This document shows positions 45,619-54,361 of a stretch of 64,000 nucleotides of DNA, piece by piece. Source of the stretch: Alcanivorax sp. S6407. GTDB lineage: Bacteria; Pseudomonadota; Gammaproteobacteria; Pseudomonadales; Alcanivoracaceae. The notes under the pieces were generated by a model that was not told the DNA's origin, made no database searches, and was given only the letters and a program-made list of their open reading frames with translations. The stretch spans positions 58,271 through 122,270 of the forward strand of contig NZ_JALKBH010000006.1 in the NCBI RefSeq assembly GCF_023016115.1, written 5' to 3'. The position numbers were made by a program, and so were the translations under genes. Position 1 is the stretch's first letter. Every line of letters begins with the position of its first letter.

Positions 45619-46332
45619 ATGGATCGTATGCATTTTGGTGAGCACAGCTCATCCCAGTTCAACGAAGCGCTGGAATCCATCCGTAACAACCTGATGGAAA
45701 TGGGTGGCCTGGTAGAGAAGCAGGTGGTAGATGCCCTGCAGGCTTTGCTGCAGGCGGATTCGGCACTGGCGGAAAAGGTGCTGGAAACTGAAGACAAGGT
45801 CGACAAGCTGGAAATGCTGATCGACGAGGAGTGCACCAAGGTGCTGGCTCTGCGTCAGCCGGCAGCTTCCGATCTGCGACTGATCATCGCGGTGACCAAG
45901 GCGGTTTCCGATTTGGAGCGCATTGGTGACGAGTCCGCCAAGATTGCCCGCATGGGTCTGCAGCTGGCCGAAGAGGGTGAGTCGCCGCGCGGTTACGTGG
46001 AGGTCCGTCATATCGGTAACCACGTTCGCAACATGCTGCGCGATACTCTGGATGCCTTTGCCCGCTTCGATGCCAAGAAGGCACTGGAAGTGGCCGCGGA
46101 AGACAAAGAGGTGGATCTGGAATACCGCAGCGCCATGCGTTCGCTGGTAACCTTCATGATGGAAGACCCGCGGGCGATTTCCCGGGTACTCAACATCATC
46201 TGGTCCCTGCGCGCCCTGGAGCGCATCGGTGACCACGCCCGCAATATCGGCGAGCAGGTGATCTACCTGGTGGAAGGCAAGGACGTGCGCCACATCAGCG
46301 TGGACGAGATCGAAGCGAAGCTGAAGAAGTAG
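45619..46332 (+). CDS. phoU: Phosphate signalling protein PhoU
   Basis: A 237-residue helical protein with two PhoU repeats, each carrying the metal-binding ExxxD pattern (ERIGDESAKIARM near residue 95 and ERIGDHARNIGEQV near 200). It inhibits PhoR and tunes the Pst transporter when phosphate is plentiful. AAGGAG precedes the ATG and it lies 17 bp after pstB. A strong terminator follows at 46366, so it ends the operon. phoBR are not in the window. Confidence 0.95.
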   Translation: MDRMHFGEHSSSQFNEALESIRNNLMEMGGLVEKQVVDALQALLQADSALAEKVLETEDKVDKLEMLIDEECTKVLALRQPAASDLRLIIAVTKAVSDLERIGDESAKIARMGLQLAEEGESPRGYVEVRHIGNHVRNMLRDTLDAFARFDAKKALEVAAEDKEVDLEYRSAMRSLVTFMMEDPRAISRVLNIIWSLRALERIGDHARNIGEQVIYLVEGKDVRHISVDEIEAKLKK

Positions 46333-46336
46333 ACGC

Positions 46337-46396
46337 TGCACGCAACATGCTTCACGCAGCACGCAAAAACCCGGCCCGACAAAGGCCGGGTTTTTT
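46337..46396 (+). terminator. ACGCANC heptads and terminator after phoU
   Basis: Heptads ACGCAAC/CACGCAGCACGC at 46337-46366 lead into a stem, AACCCGGCC (46368-46376) with GGCCGGGTT (46384-46392), followed by TTTTTTG. It has the features of a standard intrinsic terminator carrying one heptad arm. Confidence 0.85.
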
Positions 46397-46414
46397 GTTT
46401 GGGGCGCCGCAGCT

Positions 46415-46570
46415 GCTGTAGGAGCGTCGCTTGAGACGCGAACCGAGCCTTGGCGAGGGAAATTCTCGAGTAACGGGTTTCGAGTTGCGAAAAGCAAAAA
46501 CCAGTTTTGATCTTCGAAACTCGAAACTCGAAACTCGAAACTCGAAACTCGCTTCTCGTAACTCGAAACG
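46415..46570. repeat. CGAAACT heptad array with A-type word
   Basis: CTGTAGGAGCGTCGCTTGAG and CCGAGCC precede heptads GAGTAAC-GGGTTTC-GAGTTGC. These face five tandem CGAAACT units near 46514-46550 and GCTTCTC-GTAACTC. It fills the gap between the pst and ars operons. Confidence 0.8.
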
Positions 46571-46632
46571 CTTTCTGTCACAAAACCTTCCCGCGCCATG
46601 GCTTGTTGCTGGAGGCTTACAGCTGTAATATC

Positions 46633-46650
46633 CGTATTTCCGAATATACG
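46633..46650. promoter_or_regulatory. ArsR-type operator
   Basis: CGTATTTCCGAATATACG has exact CGTAT/ATACG half-sites. It lies 13 bases before the arsR ATG, in an AT-rich stretch where the promoter should be, as expected for autoregulation. Confidence 0.65.
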
Positions 46651-46663
46651 AATTCAGGACATC

Positions 46664-46984
46664 ATGCTGACCCCGACTCAACTGTGCAAATGCCTTGGCG
46701 ATGACACCCGCCTGAGCCTGATTTCCCTGCTTCACGGCCAGGGGGAGGTATGTGTCTGTGATCTGGTGGAGAGCCTGCAGGCGCCTCAGTCCACCATCTC
46801 AAGACATCTGGCCCAGCTGCGTCAGTGCGGCCTGGTGGTCGCCCGTCGGCAGGGCACCTGGATGCATTACCGTATCAGCCCCGACCTGCCTGGCTGGGCG
46901 AAGAAGACCCTGACCCAGCTGGTGCCAGCGGCTCGCGAAGCGCTGGCACTGAATGAATCTGCTGCTTCCTGCTGTGAGAACTGA
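46664..46984 (+). CDS. arsR: ArsR family arsenic-responsive repressor
   Basis: A 106-residue winged-helix repressor. The metal-binding pair Cys30-x-Cys32 (GEVCVCDLVE) in helix alpha-3 matches the ArsR type, and the recognition helix is QSTISRHLAQLRQCGLV. Further Cys at the C-terminus (SCCEN) may add a ligand. As(III) or Sb(III) binding should release it from the operator at 46633-46650. The frame opens earlier, but Met 46664 begins the domain and follows AGGAC. arsC begins two bases past its stop. Confidence 0.93.
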   Translation: MLTPTQLCKCLGDDTRLSLISLLHGQGEVCVCDLVESLQAPQSTISRHLAQLRQCGLVVARRQGTWMHYRISPDLPGWAKKTLTQLVPAAREALALNESAASCCEN

Positions 46985-46985
46985 C

Positions 46986-47483
46986 ATGCAATTGCAACCG
47001 CTGACCATCCTGGTGCTGTGCACCGGTAATTCCTGCCGCTCCATTATCGGTGAAGCGCTGATCAATCATCTGGGAGTGGGTCGCTTTCGTGGCCTGAGTG
47101 CCGGCAGTCATCCCACCGGGCAGGTCAACCCGGGTGCGCTGGCCGTGCTGGCCCGGCACGGTATCGTGCCTGAGAATCCAGGCTCCAAATCCATGGATGA
47201 TCTGGAAGGGGAAGAGATCGATCTGATCATTACCGTCTGCGACAGCGCGGCAGGGGAGGCCTGCCCGGTGTGGCTGGGTGATACCCCGAAACTGCACTGG
47301 GGTCTGCCGGACCCAGCCCATGCCACTGGAACGGACGACGAAATCGCCGCCGCATTCGAGGCGACCTATCAGCAGCTGGAGGGGCGTCTGCGGGCGTTGT
47401 TTGCCACCTCGCTGGATGAGTTGAATCAGAAAGGGCTGGTGAAGTGTGGTGAAGAAATCCACCAACGGATGGGTGATCTCTGA
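46986..47483 (+). CDS. arsC: Arsenate reductase ArsC (LMW-phosphatase fold)
   Basis: An approximately 165-residue arsenate reductase of the low-molecular-weight phosphatase fold. The P-loop CTGNSCRS (Cys12 to Arg18) is intact and the redox Cys pair is in [13 protein letters not shown], so thioredoxin-type recycling as in pI258 ArsC is expected, although glutaredoxin-dependent relatives exist. It reduces arsenate to arsenite for export. The C-terminus carries a longer helical extension ([20 protein letters not shown]). Its stop overlaps the next start by one base (TGATG). Confidence 0.9.
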   Translation: MQLQPLTILVLCTGNSCRSIIGEALINHLGVGRFRGLSAGSHPTGQVNPGALAVLARHGIVPENPGSKSMDDLEGEEIDLIITVCDSAAGEACPVWLGDTPKLHWGLPDPAHATGTDDEIAAAFEATYQQLEGRLRALFATSLDELNQKGLVKCGEEIHQRMGDL

Positions 47484-48499
47484 TGGGTCTGTTTGAGCGT
47501 TACCTGAGTGTCTGGGTCGGGTTGGCCATTGCTGCTGGCGTTGGCCTTGGCTTGTGGATGCCCGATCTTTTTCATGCGGTAGCCGCTTTCGAGTACGCCC
47601 ACGTGAATCTGGCGGTGGCGGTGTTTATCTGGGTCATGGTCTACCCGATGATGATCCAGATCGATTTCCATGCCATCAAACAGGTTGGCCAGAATCCCCG
47701 CGGATTGCTGCTGACTCTGGTGATCAACTGGCTGATCAAACCGTTCACCATGGCGGCACTGGGCTGGTTGTTCTTCAAGGTGTTTTTTGCCGGTTGGGTG
47801 GAACCGGAAACCGCCACTGAATATATCGCCGGGATGATCCTGCTGGGCGTGGCCCCTTGTACTGCCATGGTATTCGTGTGGAGTCAGCTTACCAAAGGGG
47901 ATGCCAACTACACTCTGGTGCAGGTGTCCGTTAACGACATCATCATGGTGTTCGCGTTTGCGCCGATTGCTGCCTTGTTGCTCGGCGTCAGCGACATCAC
48001 GGTGCCCTGGGATACCCTGGTGTTGTCGGTGGTGTTGTATGTGGTGCTGCCGTTGATCGCCGGCTTTATCACTCGCCAGTTGTTGGGCAGTGAAGAGCGG
48101 GTGGCTGGCTTCGTTCATCATCTCAAGCCGGTCAGTGTGATGGGATTGCTGGCCACCGTGGTGCTGCTGTTTGGCTTTCAGGCAGAAACCATTATCGCCA
48201 AGCCCATGGCGATTGTATTGATCGCCATTCCGCTGATGATTCAAACCTACGGTATTTTTGCTATCGCCTACTGGGCGGCCAGACAGCTTCGTCTGAAGCA
48301 CAATGTGGCCGGCCCCGCCTGCCTGATTGGTACCAGCAACTTCTTTGAACTGGCGGTGGCGGTGGCCATTAGCCTGTTTGGACTCAATTCCGGTGCGGCG
48401 CTGGCCACAGTGGTGGGGGTGCTGGTGGAGGTGCCGGTGATGTTGTCTTTGGTGGCTATTGTTAATCGTACGCCGCAGTGGTTCGAACAAAGCAGTTAA
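47483..48499 (+). CDS. acr3: Arsenite efflux permease Acr3
   Basis: A 338-residue inner-membrane carrier with ten predicted helices. The Acr3/BART family motif [16 protein letters not shown] near 130 contains the conserved functional Cys. It exports As(OH)3 or arsenite coupled to the proton gradient. It follows arsC with translational coupling, giving arsR-arsC-acr3, the usual minimal operon. ArsB of the ion-transporter type is a different family and does not fit. Confidence 0.93.
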   Translation: MGLFERYLSVWVGLAIAAGVGLGLWMPDLFHAVAAFEYAHVNLAVAVFIWVMVYPMMIQIDFHAIKQVGQNPRGLLLTLVINWLIKPFTMAALGWLFFKVFFAGWVEPETATEYIAGMILLGVAPCTAMVFVWSQLTKGDANYTLVQVSVNDIIMVFAFAPIAALLLGVSDITVPWDTLVLSVVLYVVLPLIAGFITRQLLGSEERVAGFVHHLKPVSVMGLLATVVLLFGFQAETIIAKPMAIVLIAIPLMIQTYGIFAIAYWAARQLRLKHNVAGPACLIGTSNFFELAVAVAISLFGLNSGAALATVVGVLVEVPVMLSLVAIVNRTPQWFEQSS

Positions 48500-48607
48500 C
48501 AGCGAATAGTTAACAGTTAACAGCGAAAACCAGAACGGCGGAGATGGGCTGATGCCCATTTCGGCCCTACGGTGTCGTAGGGTGGAAATTGTCTCGGCAA
48601 TCTCCAC
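48495..48607. repeat. GTTAACA heptads and GGCGGAGATGGGC hairpins
   Basis: Heptads GTTAACA-GCGAATA-GTTAACA-GTTAACA at 48495-48523 overlap the acr3 stop. A hairpin, GGCGGAGATGGGC (48538-48550) with GCCCATTTCGGCC, is followed by a second, GGTGGAAATTG/CAATCTCCACC. They sit before arsH. Confidence 0.75.
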
Positions 48608-48634
48608 CATTGTGTGTAGAGAATTGAAAATACA

Positions 48635-49345
48635 ATGAGTGATATTCCTAACCTTGATCAGAACTGTTTCCGGGTTCCGACGCCGGATGAGGTGTTTCGT
48701 GACAAGCAGTCCAGTCACAAGCCGCGCATCCTGTTGTTGTATGGATCGCTGCGGACCCGTTCCTTCAGTCGTTTGGTGGTGATGGAGGCGGCGCGATTGT
48801 TGGAGGCCATGGGGGCAGAGGCAAAGATCTTTCACGCTGATGGTTTGCCGCTGCCGGACAGTGAAGATGCCAGTCATCCCAAGGTGCAGGAATTGCGTGA
48901 TCTGGTGACCTGGAGTGAAGGGATGGTGTGGTGTTCTCCTGAACGCCACGGTGCCATGACCGGCATCATGAAAGCCCAGATCGACTGGATTCCTTTGTCA
49001 CTGGGTGCGGTGCGGCCCACCCAGGGTAAGACCCTTGCGGTGATGCAGGTTTGCGGCGGATCCCAATCATTCAATGCGGTGAATCAGCTGCGGGTGCTGG
49101 GGCGGTGGATGCGCATGGTGACCATCCCCAACCAGTCTTCCGTTGCCAAGGCATTTCTGGAATTCGATGACAACGATCGCATGAAGCCTTCCGGTTTTTA
49201 TGACCGTATCGTGGATGTCATGGAAGAGTTGGTGAAATTCACCTACCTCACCCGTGATCGCAGTGACTATCTGGTTGACCGTTACTCCGAGCGCAAGGAG
49301 AGTGCAGAAGCGCTGATGAAACGGGTCAACCAGAGAGACATGTGA
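48635..49345 (+). CDS. arsH: Organoarsenical/arsenic resistance NADPH-FMN reductase ArsH
   Basis: A 236-residue flavodoxin-fold FMN reductase. The FMN-binding loop [11 protein letters not shown] (about 34-44), [10 protein letters not shown] near 107 and the C-terminal helix match ArsH. ArsH enzymes reduce quinones or oxidise trivalent organoarsenicals, giving resistance to methylated or aromatic arsenicals. It lies 136 bp after acr3, separated by GTTAACA repeats, so it may have its own promoter or be read through. No ribosome-binding site better than weak AGAGAATTG is seen. Confidence 0.93.
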   Translation: MSDIPNLDQNCFRVPTPDEVFRDKQSSHKPRILLLYGSLRTRSFSRLVVMEAARLLEAMGAEAKIFHADGLPLPDSEDASHPKVQELRDLVTWSEGMVWCSPERHGAMTGIMKAQIDWIPLSLGAVRPTQGKTLAVMQVCGGSQSFNAVNQLRVLGRWMRMVTIPNQSSVAKAFLEFDDNDRMKPSGFYDRIVDVMEELVKFTYLTRDRSDYLVDRYSERKESAEALMKRVNQRDM

Positions 49346-49351
49346 CGGCGG

Positions 49352-50269
49352 TTACTGCCTGACCGAGAAACCTTCGCTGGGAAAGTGGTTGGCAACCTCG
49401 CCAACCGTGGCATCATCGCGAACGATGATCCGTTCCTGTGCGTTGCTGGCCACCAGAGTGCCTGAGACGGGTTCGCGTCCGTAGTCGGTCGGAGCAATAC
49501 TGACGGACTGCCCGATCAGTTCGGCATCGTTGTCACTTTCCGGAACAGCGCGGGGGGTGTGGCTGCGGGCAATCTCCAGCGCCTGCTCCGGGCTTATCTC
49601 TGTTCGGTTGCCCTGACCAAAAGCCTGCAGTCGATCCAGCCATGCATTCACCTTCGGGTAGCCTTTGACGACACGCTGCTCTGCCAGGTCGCGCTGGAAC
49701 CAGAGGCTGTGGTAAGCGGAAAAATCCCCGGCGTTGGGGGTGTCACCGAAAAGGAAAGGCTGGTTGGCCAGCATGCTTTCCAGGCGGTCCAGATGCGCGC
49801 GTACCATACGCTTCATTTGCCCGGGGCTATTGGCTTTTACTTTGGCCTTGCTGCCCATGCGCACACGGTCCCACAGCAACTTGCCAAGCTCAACCGCGCC
49901 GGATTCTTTCAGCACCTTGCGAAGCAGTGTCAGGTTGCCTGCCGTAATGATGCAGGCCAGGAAGATATCCAGATCCACTTCGCGGATAAATTCCTGTACC
50001 TCTTCCGGGCAATTCTCCATGGCCAGTTCAGGTTTGTTACTGAGGCGGGCAATCTCGCGACCGATTGCGCGGGTGTCGCAAAAGATATCGGCACCGATCT
50101 GGGCAACCGGAATCTTGCGGTAACCTCCCGCCAGTGGTGCCAGCAGCGGGCGGGGTGGCATTTCCCTGACTTCCACAGACTGCCAGCTGAGACCCGCATA
50201 GCCGAGCATGGCACGGACTTTCTCGGAGAAGGGGGAAAAAAGGTAATGATGAAGGATCAGTTCTGACAT
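49352..50269 (-). CDS. Glutathione S-transferase family protein
   Basis: An approximately 305-residue protein. The N-terminal thioredoxin-like GST domain (residues 1-75, ILHHYLFSPFSEKVRAMLGY) has the typical serine-type start. The C-terminal half is all-helical and longer than in classical GSTs, ending with an extra segment (VSGTLVASNAQERIIVRDD) that resembles a small beta domain. Conjugation or glutathione-linked reduction is expected. The frame opens at 50320, but Met 50269 is used because the GST domain begins there (MSELIL). It converges with arsH, 7 bp between stops. Confidence 0.85.
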   Translation of the reverse strand: MSELILHHYLFSPFSEKVRAMLGYAGLSWQSVEVREMPPRPLLAPLAGGYRKIPVAQIGADIFCDTRAIGREIARLSNKPELAMENCPEEVQEFIREVDLDIFLACIITAGNLTLLRKVLKESGAVELGKLLWDRVRMGSKAKVKANSPGQMKRMVRAHLDRLESMLANQPFLFGDTPNAGDFSAYHSLWFQRDLAEQRVVKGYPKVNAWLDRLQAFGQGNRTEISPEQALEIARSHTPRAVPESDNDAELIGQSVSIAPTDYGREPVSGTLVASNAQERIIVRDDATVGEVANHFPSEGFSVRQ

Positions 50270-50378
50270 GGGGTTGGCACGCTCGCGACAATCAGTTGAG
50301 CGTGCATCTTCGATAACCACGGCCGAATTGACAAGGCAGCAGACCCTGCATGGCCGGCGTCAGGGTCAAGGGGCAGGA

Positions 50379-50813
50379 TTAGTTGCCCAGATGCTGCTCA
50401 AGCCATTGAACAAATTGTGCTTTCGGTAACGCTCCCGATAAACGTACGACTTCCTTGCCATTTTTCACAATCATCAACGTAGGAATCGACCGGATCTGAA
50501 AGCGCCCTGCGGTTTGCGGGCAGGCCTCGGTATCCACCTTGATGAACCTGGCGCGGGTGGAGAAGTCGGCGGCGGTGGCCTGAAAGGTCGGCGAAAATTG
50601 CTGACAGGGGCCGCACCAGCTGGCCCAGAAGTCCAACACCAAAGGCAGGCCGTTGCGGTCTACAAGCCGCTGGAACGAGGCGTCGCTGGCGGCCAGCGGC
50701 TGGCCATTCAACAGCAGGGTTTTGCACTTGCCGCAAACCGGGCGGCTGTCCAGCCGCTCTTCAGGTACGCGATTGATGGCCCCGCAGGAGGGGCAGGTCA
50801 GCTCAATGGCCAT
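50379..50813 (-). CDS. trxC: Thioredoxin 2 (TrxC)
   Basis: A 144-residue thioredoxin with an N-terminal zinc ribbon (Cys7, Cys10, Cys27, Cys30 in CPSC and CGKC), the hallmark of TrxC. The active site WCGPC (Cys67 and Cys70) is intact. It reduces disulfides in the cytosol and in E. coli is OxyR-induced. It may also recycle the ArsC nearby, but that is only an idea from proximity. It is followed by a GST on the same strand with 109 bp between. Confidence 0.93.
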   Translation of the reverse strand: MAIELTCPSCGAINRVPEERLDSRPVCGKCKTLLLNGQPLAASDASFQRLVDRNGLPLVLDFWASWCGPCQQFSPTFQATAADFSTRARFIKVDTEACPQTAGRFQIRSIPTLMIVKNGKEVVRLSGALPKAQFVQWLEQHLGN

Positions 50814-50852
50814 GGTCAGGCTCCAGTAGAAACTGATGGAGTGATGGAGGCA

Positions 50853-52052
50853 CTAGCCCTGTTTTTCAAGGTGCTGATCCGCATCCAGCAATGGCAGACA
50901 GGATCGCATGTTTTCGCTGTTGAAATCCGAAGGGAAGCATATCTCATCGCTGCTCTTCTCCAGCATCATCCCGCCTTCCGGTGACCACGGGTTTGGCAGA
51001 GACGGATCGTGGTGACGGAACCAGCTCAACAGCTGCATTTGCGCGTCGAGATGGGAAAGCCGGTTCAGGTATTCGGTATAATGGGGAAGCGAGCTTTCCA
51101 GAAGCTGGTTGCCGGCAGGATTGCGGATGGCTTGCGACAGGGATGGTGCGGGAAGCTGATAAACATCGTTGGCGATGACAAAAGGCGGGTTTTCCGACAG
51201 GTCGGCATAGTGCTGATAGAAAAGGAAAGCCCGGTTGGTGGTGATGTTCTCTCTCAGTCCGATAATGTAGTAAAGATTTTCCAGCCAGTGTTCGCCAAAG
51301 AATTCATTACTCCGCCAATCCTGCTGAAGGACACTGGTGGAAAAGCGGAACTCGTAGGCCAGCGCGGAGCGGAAACTTTTTTCCGCTGTGGAAAGGCGAT
51401 ACTGGCTCAGAGAAACAGGCTGACCCTGCTGCATTAAAAGCGCAGCCAACTGTATTTTTTCTGACAGTATCCTGGTAACGATCACCTTGCTGAGAATGCT
51501 GTGACGCTGGGCGAGAAGATGGCGCAGGCGTTCGATTTCGGACGCCAGCCCCTGGCCGTCTTTGTTCATTGCCCATTGCAGGGATTGCAACCTGGCCAGT
51601 GCAATTAGTCGGCGATAGTGTGGAAATGGCGTGTCGATTCCGGAGGGAGTTTTGTCCCTGAATTCTTCAAAATCAAGAAAGCTTTTATATCGTGCCAAAT
51701 AAGGCGAAAAGCGGGACAGCAATTCGTTAGCCTGGGCGTGATATTGCTGCTGATTTAGCAGGCAGGCAGCGGTGTAGTGCTCGCATAGCAGATCTTGCTG
51801 AAGGAGCTCTTCGAGCAAGTCAGCGTTAGAAGGGGGGAATGACGCAGGCCGATCAAGTTTCTGCTGGGCAGTGTCAGGGTCAAAGGGGGGATCTATCCCA
51901 ATCAGATCAACTAGATGTTGGTAGGCGGCATTCTCTTGATCATCAGTTTCCAGCCAGAGCTGTGCTGCGGGATCCAGAGGCTCATCACTTATCCACCAGC
52001 CAGCCAGGAAAACAAGAGCAGTGAAAGTGATCAGGATAATGGCGTTTTTCAT
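50853..52052 (-). CDS. Membrane-anchored hypothetical protein
   Basis: I do not recognise this 399-residue protein. A single N-terminal hydrophobic helix (AIILITFTALVFLAGWWIS) anchors it, with most of the chain periplasmic. The rest is helix-rich and slightly acidic, with no repeats or catalytic motifs. Its neighbours are thioredoxin 2 downstream and YaeQ upstream, neither of which explains it. AT-richer codons than in neighbours hint at lower expression. It could be a lineage-specific envelope protein. Confidence 0.6.
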   Translation of the reverse strand: MKNAIILITFTALVFLAGWWISDEPLDPAAQLWLETDDQENAAYQHLVDLIGIDPPFDPDTAQQKLDRPASFPPSNADLLEELLQQDLLCEHYTAACLLNQQQYHAQANELLSRFSPYLARYKSFLDFEEFRDKTPSGIDTPFPHYRRLIALARLQSLQWAMNKDGQGLASEIERLRHLLAQRHSILSKVIVTRILSEKIQLAALLMQQGQPVSLSQYRLSTAEKSFRSALAYEFRFSTSVLQQDWRSNEFFGEHWLENLYYIIGLRENITTNRAFLFYQHYADLSENPPFVIANDVYQLPAPSLSQAIRNPAGNQLLESSLPHYTEYLNRLSHLDAQMQLLSWFRHHDPSLPNPWSPEGGMMLEKSSDEICFPSDFNSENMRSCLPLLDADQHLEKQG

Positions 52053-52082
52053 GTTTCCCCCGAAACGTGATGTCGCCGCCGG

Positions 52083-52631
52083 TTACTTCCCTGCCGGATA
52101 CCAGCGGTCCAGCCCAATCTCGATATTGTTGTCAGTGGTGCCAAACCAGGTCTGGCCATCCTGAATCATGGCCTGCAGCTGCATGGTCCGGTTCACACAT
52201 CCCTCCAGCGCCACTTCGCTGTCGTGATCAATATGTATGACGGACAGATTATCAAAACGCTGCACCTTGTTTTTGATACCGTCCCACCAGACCTGGGGCG
52301 CACGGGGGCCATAGCAGTATACCGTCACCTTTTCTGCCATGCCGCAGGCCTTGCGCAGGCGCTTCTCGTCCGGCATGCCCAACTCGATCCAGTGCGCCAC
52401 GGTGCCGTTGGGATTGTGCTGCCACAGATCCGGTTCCTCCGGATTGGAAATGCCCTTGGAAAAGGCCAGATCCTCGTGGGCATTGAGGGCAAAAGCCAGC
52501 AAGCGAAGCATCATGCGCGATTCGGTCTCGGAGGGATGCAGCGCCACGGTCAGGTTGTGGGTGGCGTAGTAATCCCGATCCATATCGGAGATGGTCAGCT
52601 CGGCTTTGAAAATGGTGGCGGTGAGGGCCAT
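52083..52631 (-). CDS. yaeQ: YaeQ family protein
   Basis: An approximately 182-residue protein of the YaeQ family. MALTATIFKAELTISDMDRDYY begins it, and LTVALHPSETESRMMLRLLA, FSKGISNPEEPDLWQ and the ELGMPDEKRLRKAC segments follow in order. YaeQ has a PD-(D/E)XK-like fold; a role in transcription elongation or RfaH suppression was proposed for E. coli homologues, and its activity is not settled. Met 52631 is chosen because the family begins there; an upstream frame to 52769 runs into repeats. Confidence 0.92.
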   Translation of the reverse strand: MALTATIFKAELTISDMDRDYYATHNLTVALHPSETESRMMLRLLAFALNAHEDLAFSKGISNPEEPDLWQHNPNGTVAHWIELGMPDEKRLRKACGMAEKVTVYCYGPRAPQVWWDGIKNKVQRFDNLSVIHIDHDSEVALEGCVNRTMQLQAMIQDGQTWFGTTDNNIEIGLDRWYPAGK

Positions 52632-52649
52632 AACAGGACTCGCAACAGG

Positions 52650-52730
52650 CAGCACGCAACACGCATGCACGCAAAAAATTAGCCAGATTGTAGCAGGCTT
52701 TGTGCGTGTAGCGTGGTGCCTGATGCGTGA
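52650..52730. repeat. Inverted ACGCANC heptad arms
   Basis: GCAGCACGCAACACGCATGC (52649-52668) and following bases face TGTGCGTGTAGCGTGGTGCC (52701-52720). The arms pair imperfectly around ATTAGCCAGATTGTAGC. It lies between yaeQ and the GDT1-like gene. Confidence 0.65.
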
Positions 52731-52737
52731 AGCGGTA

Positions 52738-53289
52738 TTAAACCAATGCCCAAACCCCAAAGCCCACAAACAGCAGGGCGCTGATGCGGTGGGCCCAGGT
52801 TTCCAGCTTTTCGCTGGCGAACTGGTGGCCGAGCCAGATCACCGGCAGGTTGGCGGCGATCATGCCCAGGGTGGAGCCGCTCAGTACCGGCCAGAACTGG
52901 TCCTTGAACTGCACTGCTAGGGCAATGGTGGCCAGCTGGGTCTTGTCGCCGATCTCGGCGATGAAAAACAGCACCAGGGCGGTCAGGAAGGGGCCGTATT
53001 TGGGCTCGTTGCTGATCTCTTCGTCGCCATCGGGAATCAGCATCCACAGGCCCAGGGCGATAAAGCTGATGCCCAGAATCCAGCGCATCCAGTCCATGGG
53101 TACGGCATCGGCCAGCCAGTCACCGAACCACACTGACACGCCATGATTGAGCAGGGTGGCAATCACCACGCCGGCCAGGATAGGCCAGGGCTTGCGGAAT
53201 TTGAGAATCAGGGCCAGGGACAACAGTTGGGTCTTGTCACCGATTTCGCCCAGGGCGACCAGCAAGAAGGAACTGAGGGTGGCTTCCAT
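52738..53289 (-). CDS. GDT1/UPF0016 family manganese exporter (MneA-like)
   Basis: An approximately 183-residue membrane protein with six hydrophobic segments. It has the two duplicated GDT1 motifs ALGEIGDKTQLLS and FIAEIGDKTQLAT, each with ExGDKT that binds Mn2+ or Ca2+. In Vibrio MneA is a Mn exporter. The Met at 53289 is chosen because the protein then starts at MEATLSSFLL and GGAA precedes it. The minus-strand leader contains a yybP-ykoY manganese riboswitch and a GC-rich hairpin next to the start site, so expression should rise with Mn. Confidence 0.9.
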   Translation of the reverse strand: MEATLSSFLLVALGEIGDKTQLLSLALILKFRKPWPILAGVVIATLLNHGVSVWFGDWLADAVPMDWMRWILGISFIALGLWMLIPDGDEEISNEPKYGPFLTALVLFFIAEIGDKTQLATIALAVQFKDQFWPVLSGSTLGMIAANLPVIWLGHQFASEKLETWAHRISALLFVGFGVWALV

Positions 53290-53302
53290 ATTGATTTCCA
53301 GA

Positions 53303-53350
53303 GGGGCGGGATTACTTCGACACAGAGACACTACCTGCCAATCCCGCCCC
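53303..53350 (-). promoter_or_regulatory. Expression-platform hairpin of the Mn riboswitch
   Basis: On the minus strand GGGGCGGGAT (53350-53341) pairs perfectly with ATCCCGCCCC (53312-53303), and TCTGGAAATCAATATG follows. There is no T-run, so it may control ribosome access or Rho-dependent ending rather than act as a standard terminator. Confidence 0.6.
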
Positions 53351-53357
53351 AGCGGAA

Positions 53358-53505
53358 TGCAAGTCGTGTCTCAGGTCTCGTCAATCCGGGCAACCCATAG
53401 AGGGCAGAGCGGATGTGGACGCCATGCGCATGAGGCGCAACTATGTTGACGGCCACCTTGAGGCTTGTCAGAAAGCGGGTCGAGCGACTACTCCCCCAAG
53501 ACGGA
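53358..53505 (-). promoter_or_regulatory. yybP-ykoY manganese riboswitch
   Basis: Read on the minus strand, the leader begins CTTGGGGGAGTAGTCG (53500-53485), the conserved L1 of yybP-ykoY. It continues with CGTCAACATAGTTGCG near 53452 and ends with GATTGACGAGACCTGAGAC near 53380, the conserved 3' element. The class senses Mn2+ and activates exporters of the MntP and MneA/GDT1 types; the next gene here is GDT1-like, as expected. Confidence 0.9.
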
Positions 53506-53554
53506 TGAAACCATAGCGGAAATCTGCGGTTCAGGCCAGTACAATGGGGAAGAG

Positions 53555-53740
53555 CAGCTACAAGCCACGAGCTACAAGCTACAAGGCGCGGTCACGGCCT
53601 ACCGATTTCAGAGGTCGTGCCCGCGTTCCTTCGCGGCGCTCGGAGGCGGCGTCATTAGAGGCAGATTTACCACAGAGGGCACAGAGCACACAGAGGTATA
53701 ATCTCCTGTTCCTCAGTGATCTCTGTGCCCTCTGTGGTGA
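53555..53740. repeat. GCTACAA heptads and CACAGAG inverted pair
   Basis: CTACAAGCCACGAGCTACAA (about 53558-53577) leads to a GTGCCCGCG half-core. An inverted pair follows: ACCACAGAGGGCACAGAG (53669-53686) faces CTCTGTGCCCTCTGTGGT (about 53721-53738), complementary over 18 bp. It fills the gap before slyX. Confidence 0.75.
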
Positions 53741-53813
53741 TAATGCTTTTGATCCCGGGTTTGAATCGCGCGGCCAGCAACGCTCCTGCGTGAGGTGAAT
53801 AGAGAGATATGCC

Positions 53814-54020
53814 ATGAGCGATGACCGTCTGATTGATATCGAAACCAAGCTGGCCTATCAGGAAGATCTGATCGAGGCCCTCAACAAGGTGGTTGCCGAT
53901 CAGCAGCAGAAGATTGATGAACTGGAAAAGGCCTGCCGCAAGATGGTGGATCGTCTGGTGGATCTCTCCGAGGCCTTTGAATCCGCCCAGATCGAAGACG
54001 CCCCACCGCCGCATTACTGA
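53814..54020 (+). CDS. slyX: SlyX family protein
   Basis: A 68-residue coiled-coil protein. ETKLAYQEDLIEALNKVV and QQQKIDELEKACRKMVDRL are the SlyX heptads, and the C-terminus APPPHY is the conserved SlyX tail. Its role is unknown. E. coli slyX lies beside slyD, but here no slyD is near. A good GAGAG site precedes the ATG. It is flanked by repeats on both sides. Confidence 0.92.
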   Translation: MSDDRLIDIETKLAYQEDLIEALNKVVADQQQKIDELEKACRKMVDRLVDLSEAFESAQIEDAPPPHY

Positions 54021-54028
54021 CAGCTCAC

Positions 54029-54330
54029 AGCTACAAGCTACAAGCTACAAGCTACAAGCTACAAGCTACGCTCGATTCGATAGCAAACCCTGGATAAGTT
54101 CCCGAGCTTCTGCATTTCTACGAAGTCGCTGTAGGAGCACCACTTGAGGTGCGAACCGAGCGACAGCGAGGAACTGAGATGCAGTTGGCACGGGGCCTTG
54201 TTATAACCCGTAGGAGCTTGCCTGCAAGCGATCCGAGCCCAAGCGAGGTAAGGATTCCAGAAACGCCAGAAAAATGACCTCCCTTCGGTCGCCTCGCTGC
54301 GTTCGGTTCGTCCCCTGGAAGGGAGCTCCT
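54029..54330 (+). repeat. Composite repeat with GCTACAA array and A words
   Basis: About 5.7 GCTACAA units fill 54030-54069. They are followed by CGCTCGATTCG, AGTTCCCGAGC, TTCTACGAAG, CTGTAGGAGC, and CCTGCAAGCGATCCGAGCCC at 54222-54241, AAGCGAGGTAAGG and GATTCCAGAAACGCC. A reversed word (GCCTCGCTGCGTTCGG, GGAGCTCCTACAG) ends it. The same order occurs at 22.78 and 36.96 kb. Confidence 0.8.
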
Positions 54331-54361
54331 ACAGTAGGTGCATGCACTTCCGGAATGTTTT

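Noticed and set aside
53465..53701. 78-residue plus-strand ORF
   Set aside because: It overlaps the minus-strand riboswitch and repeats; no coding signs.
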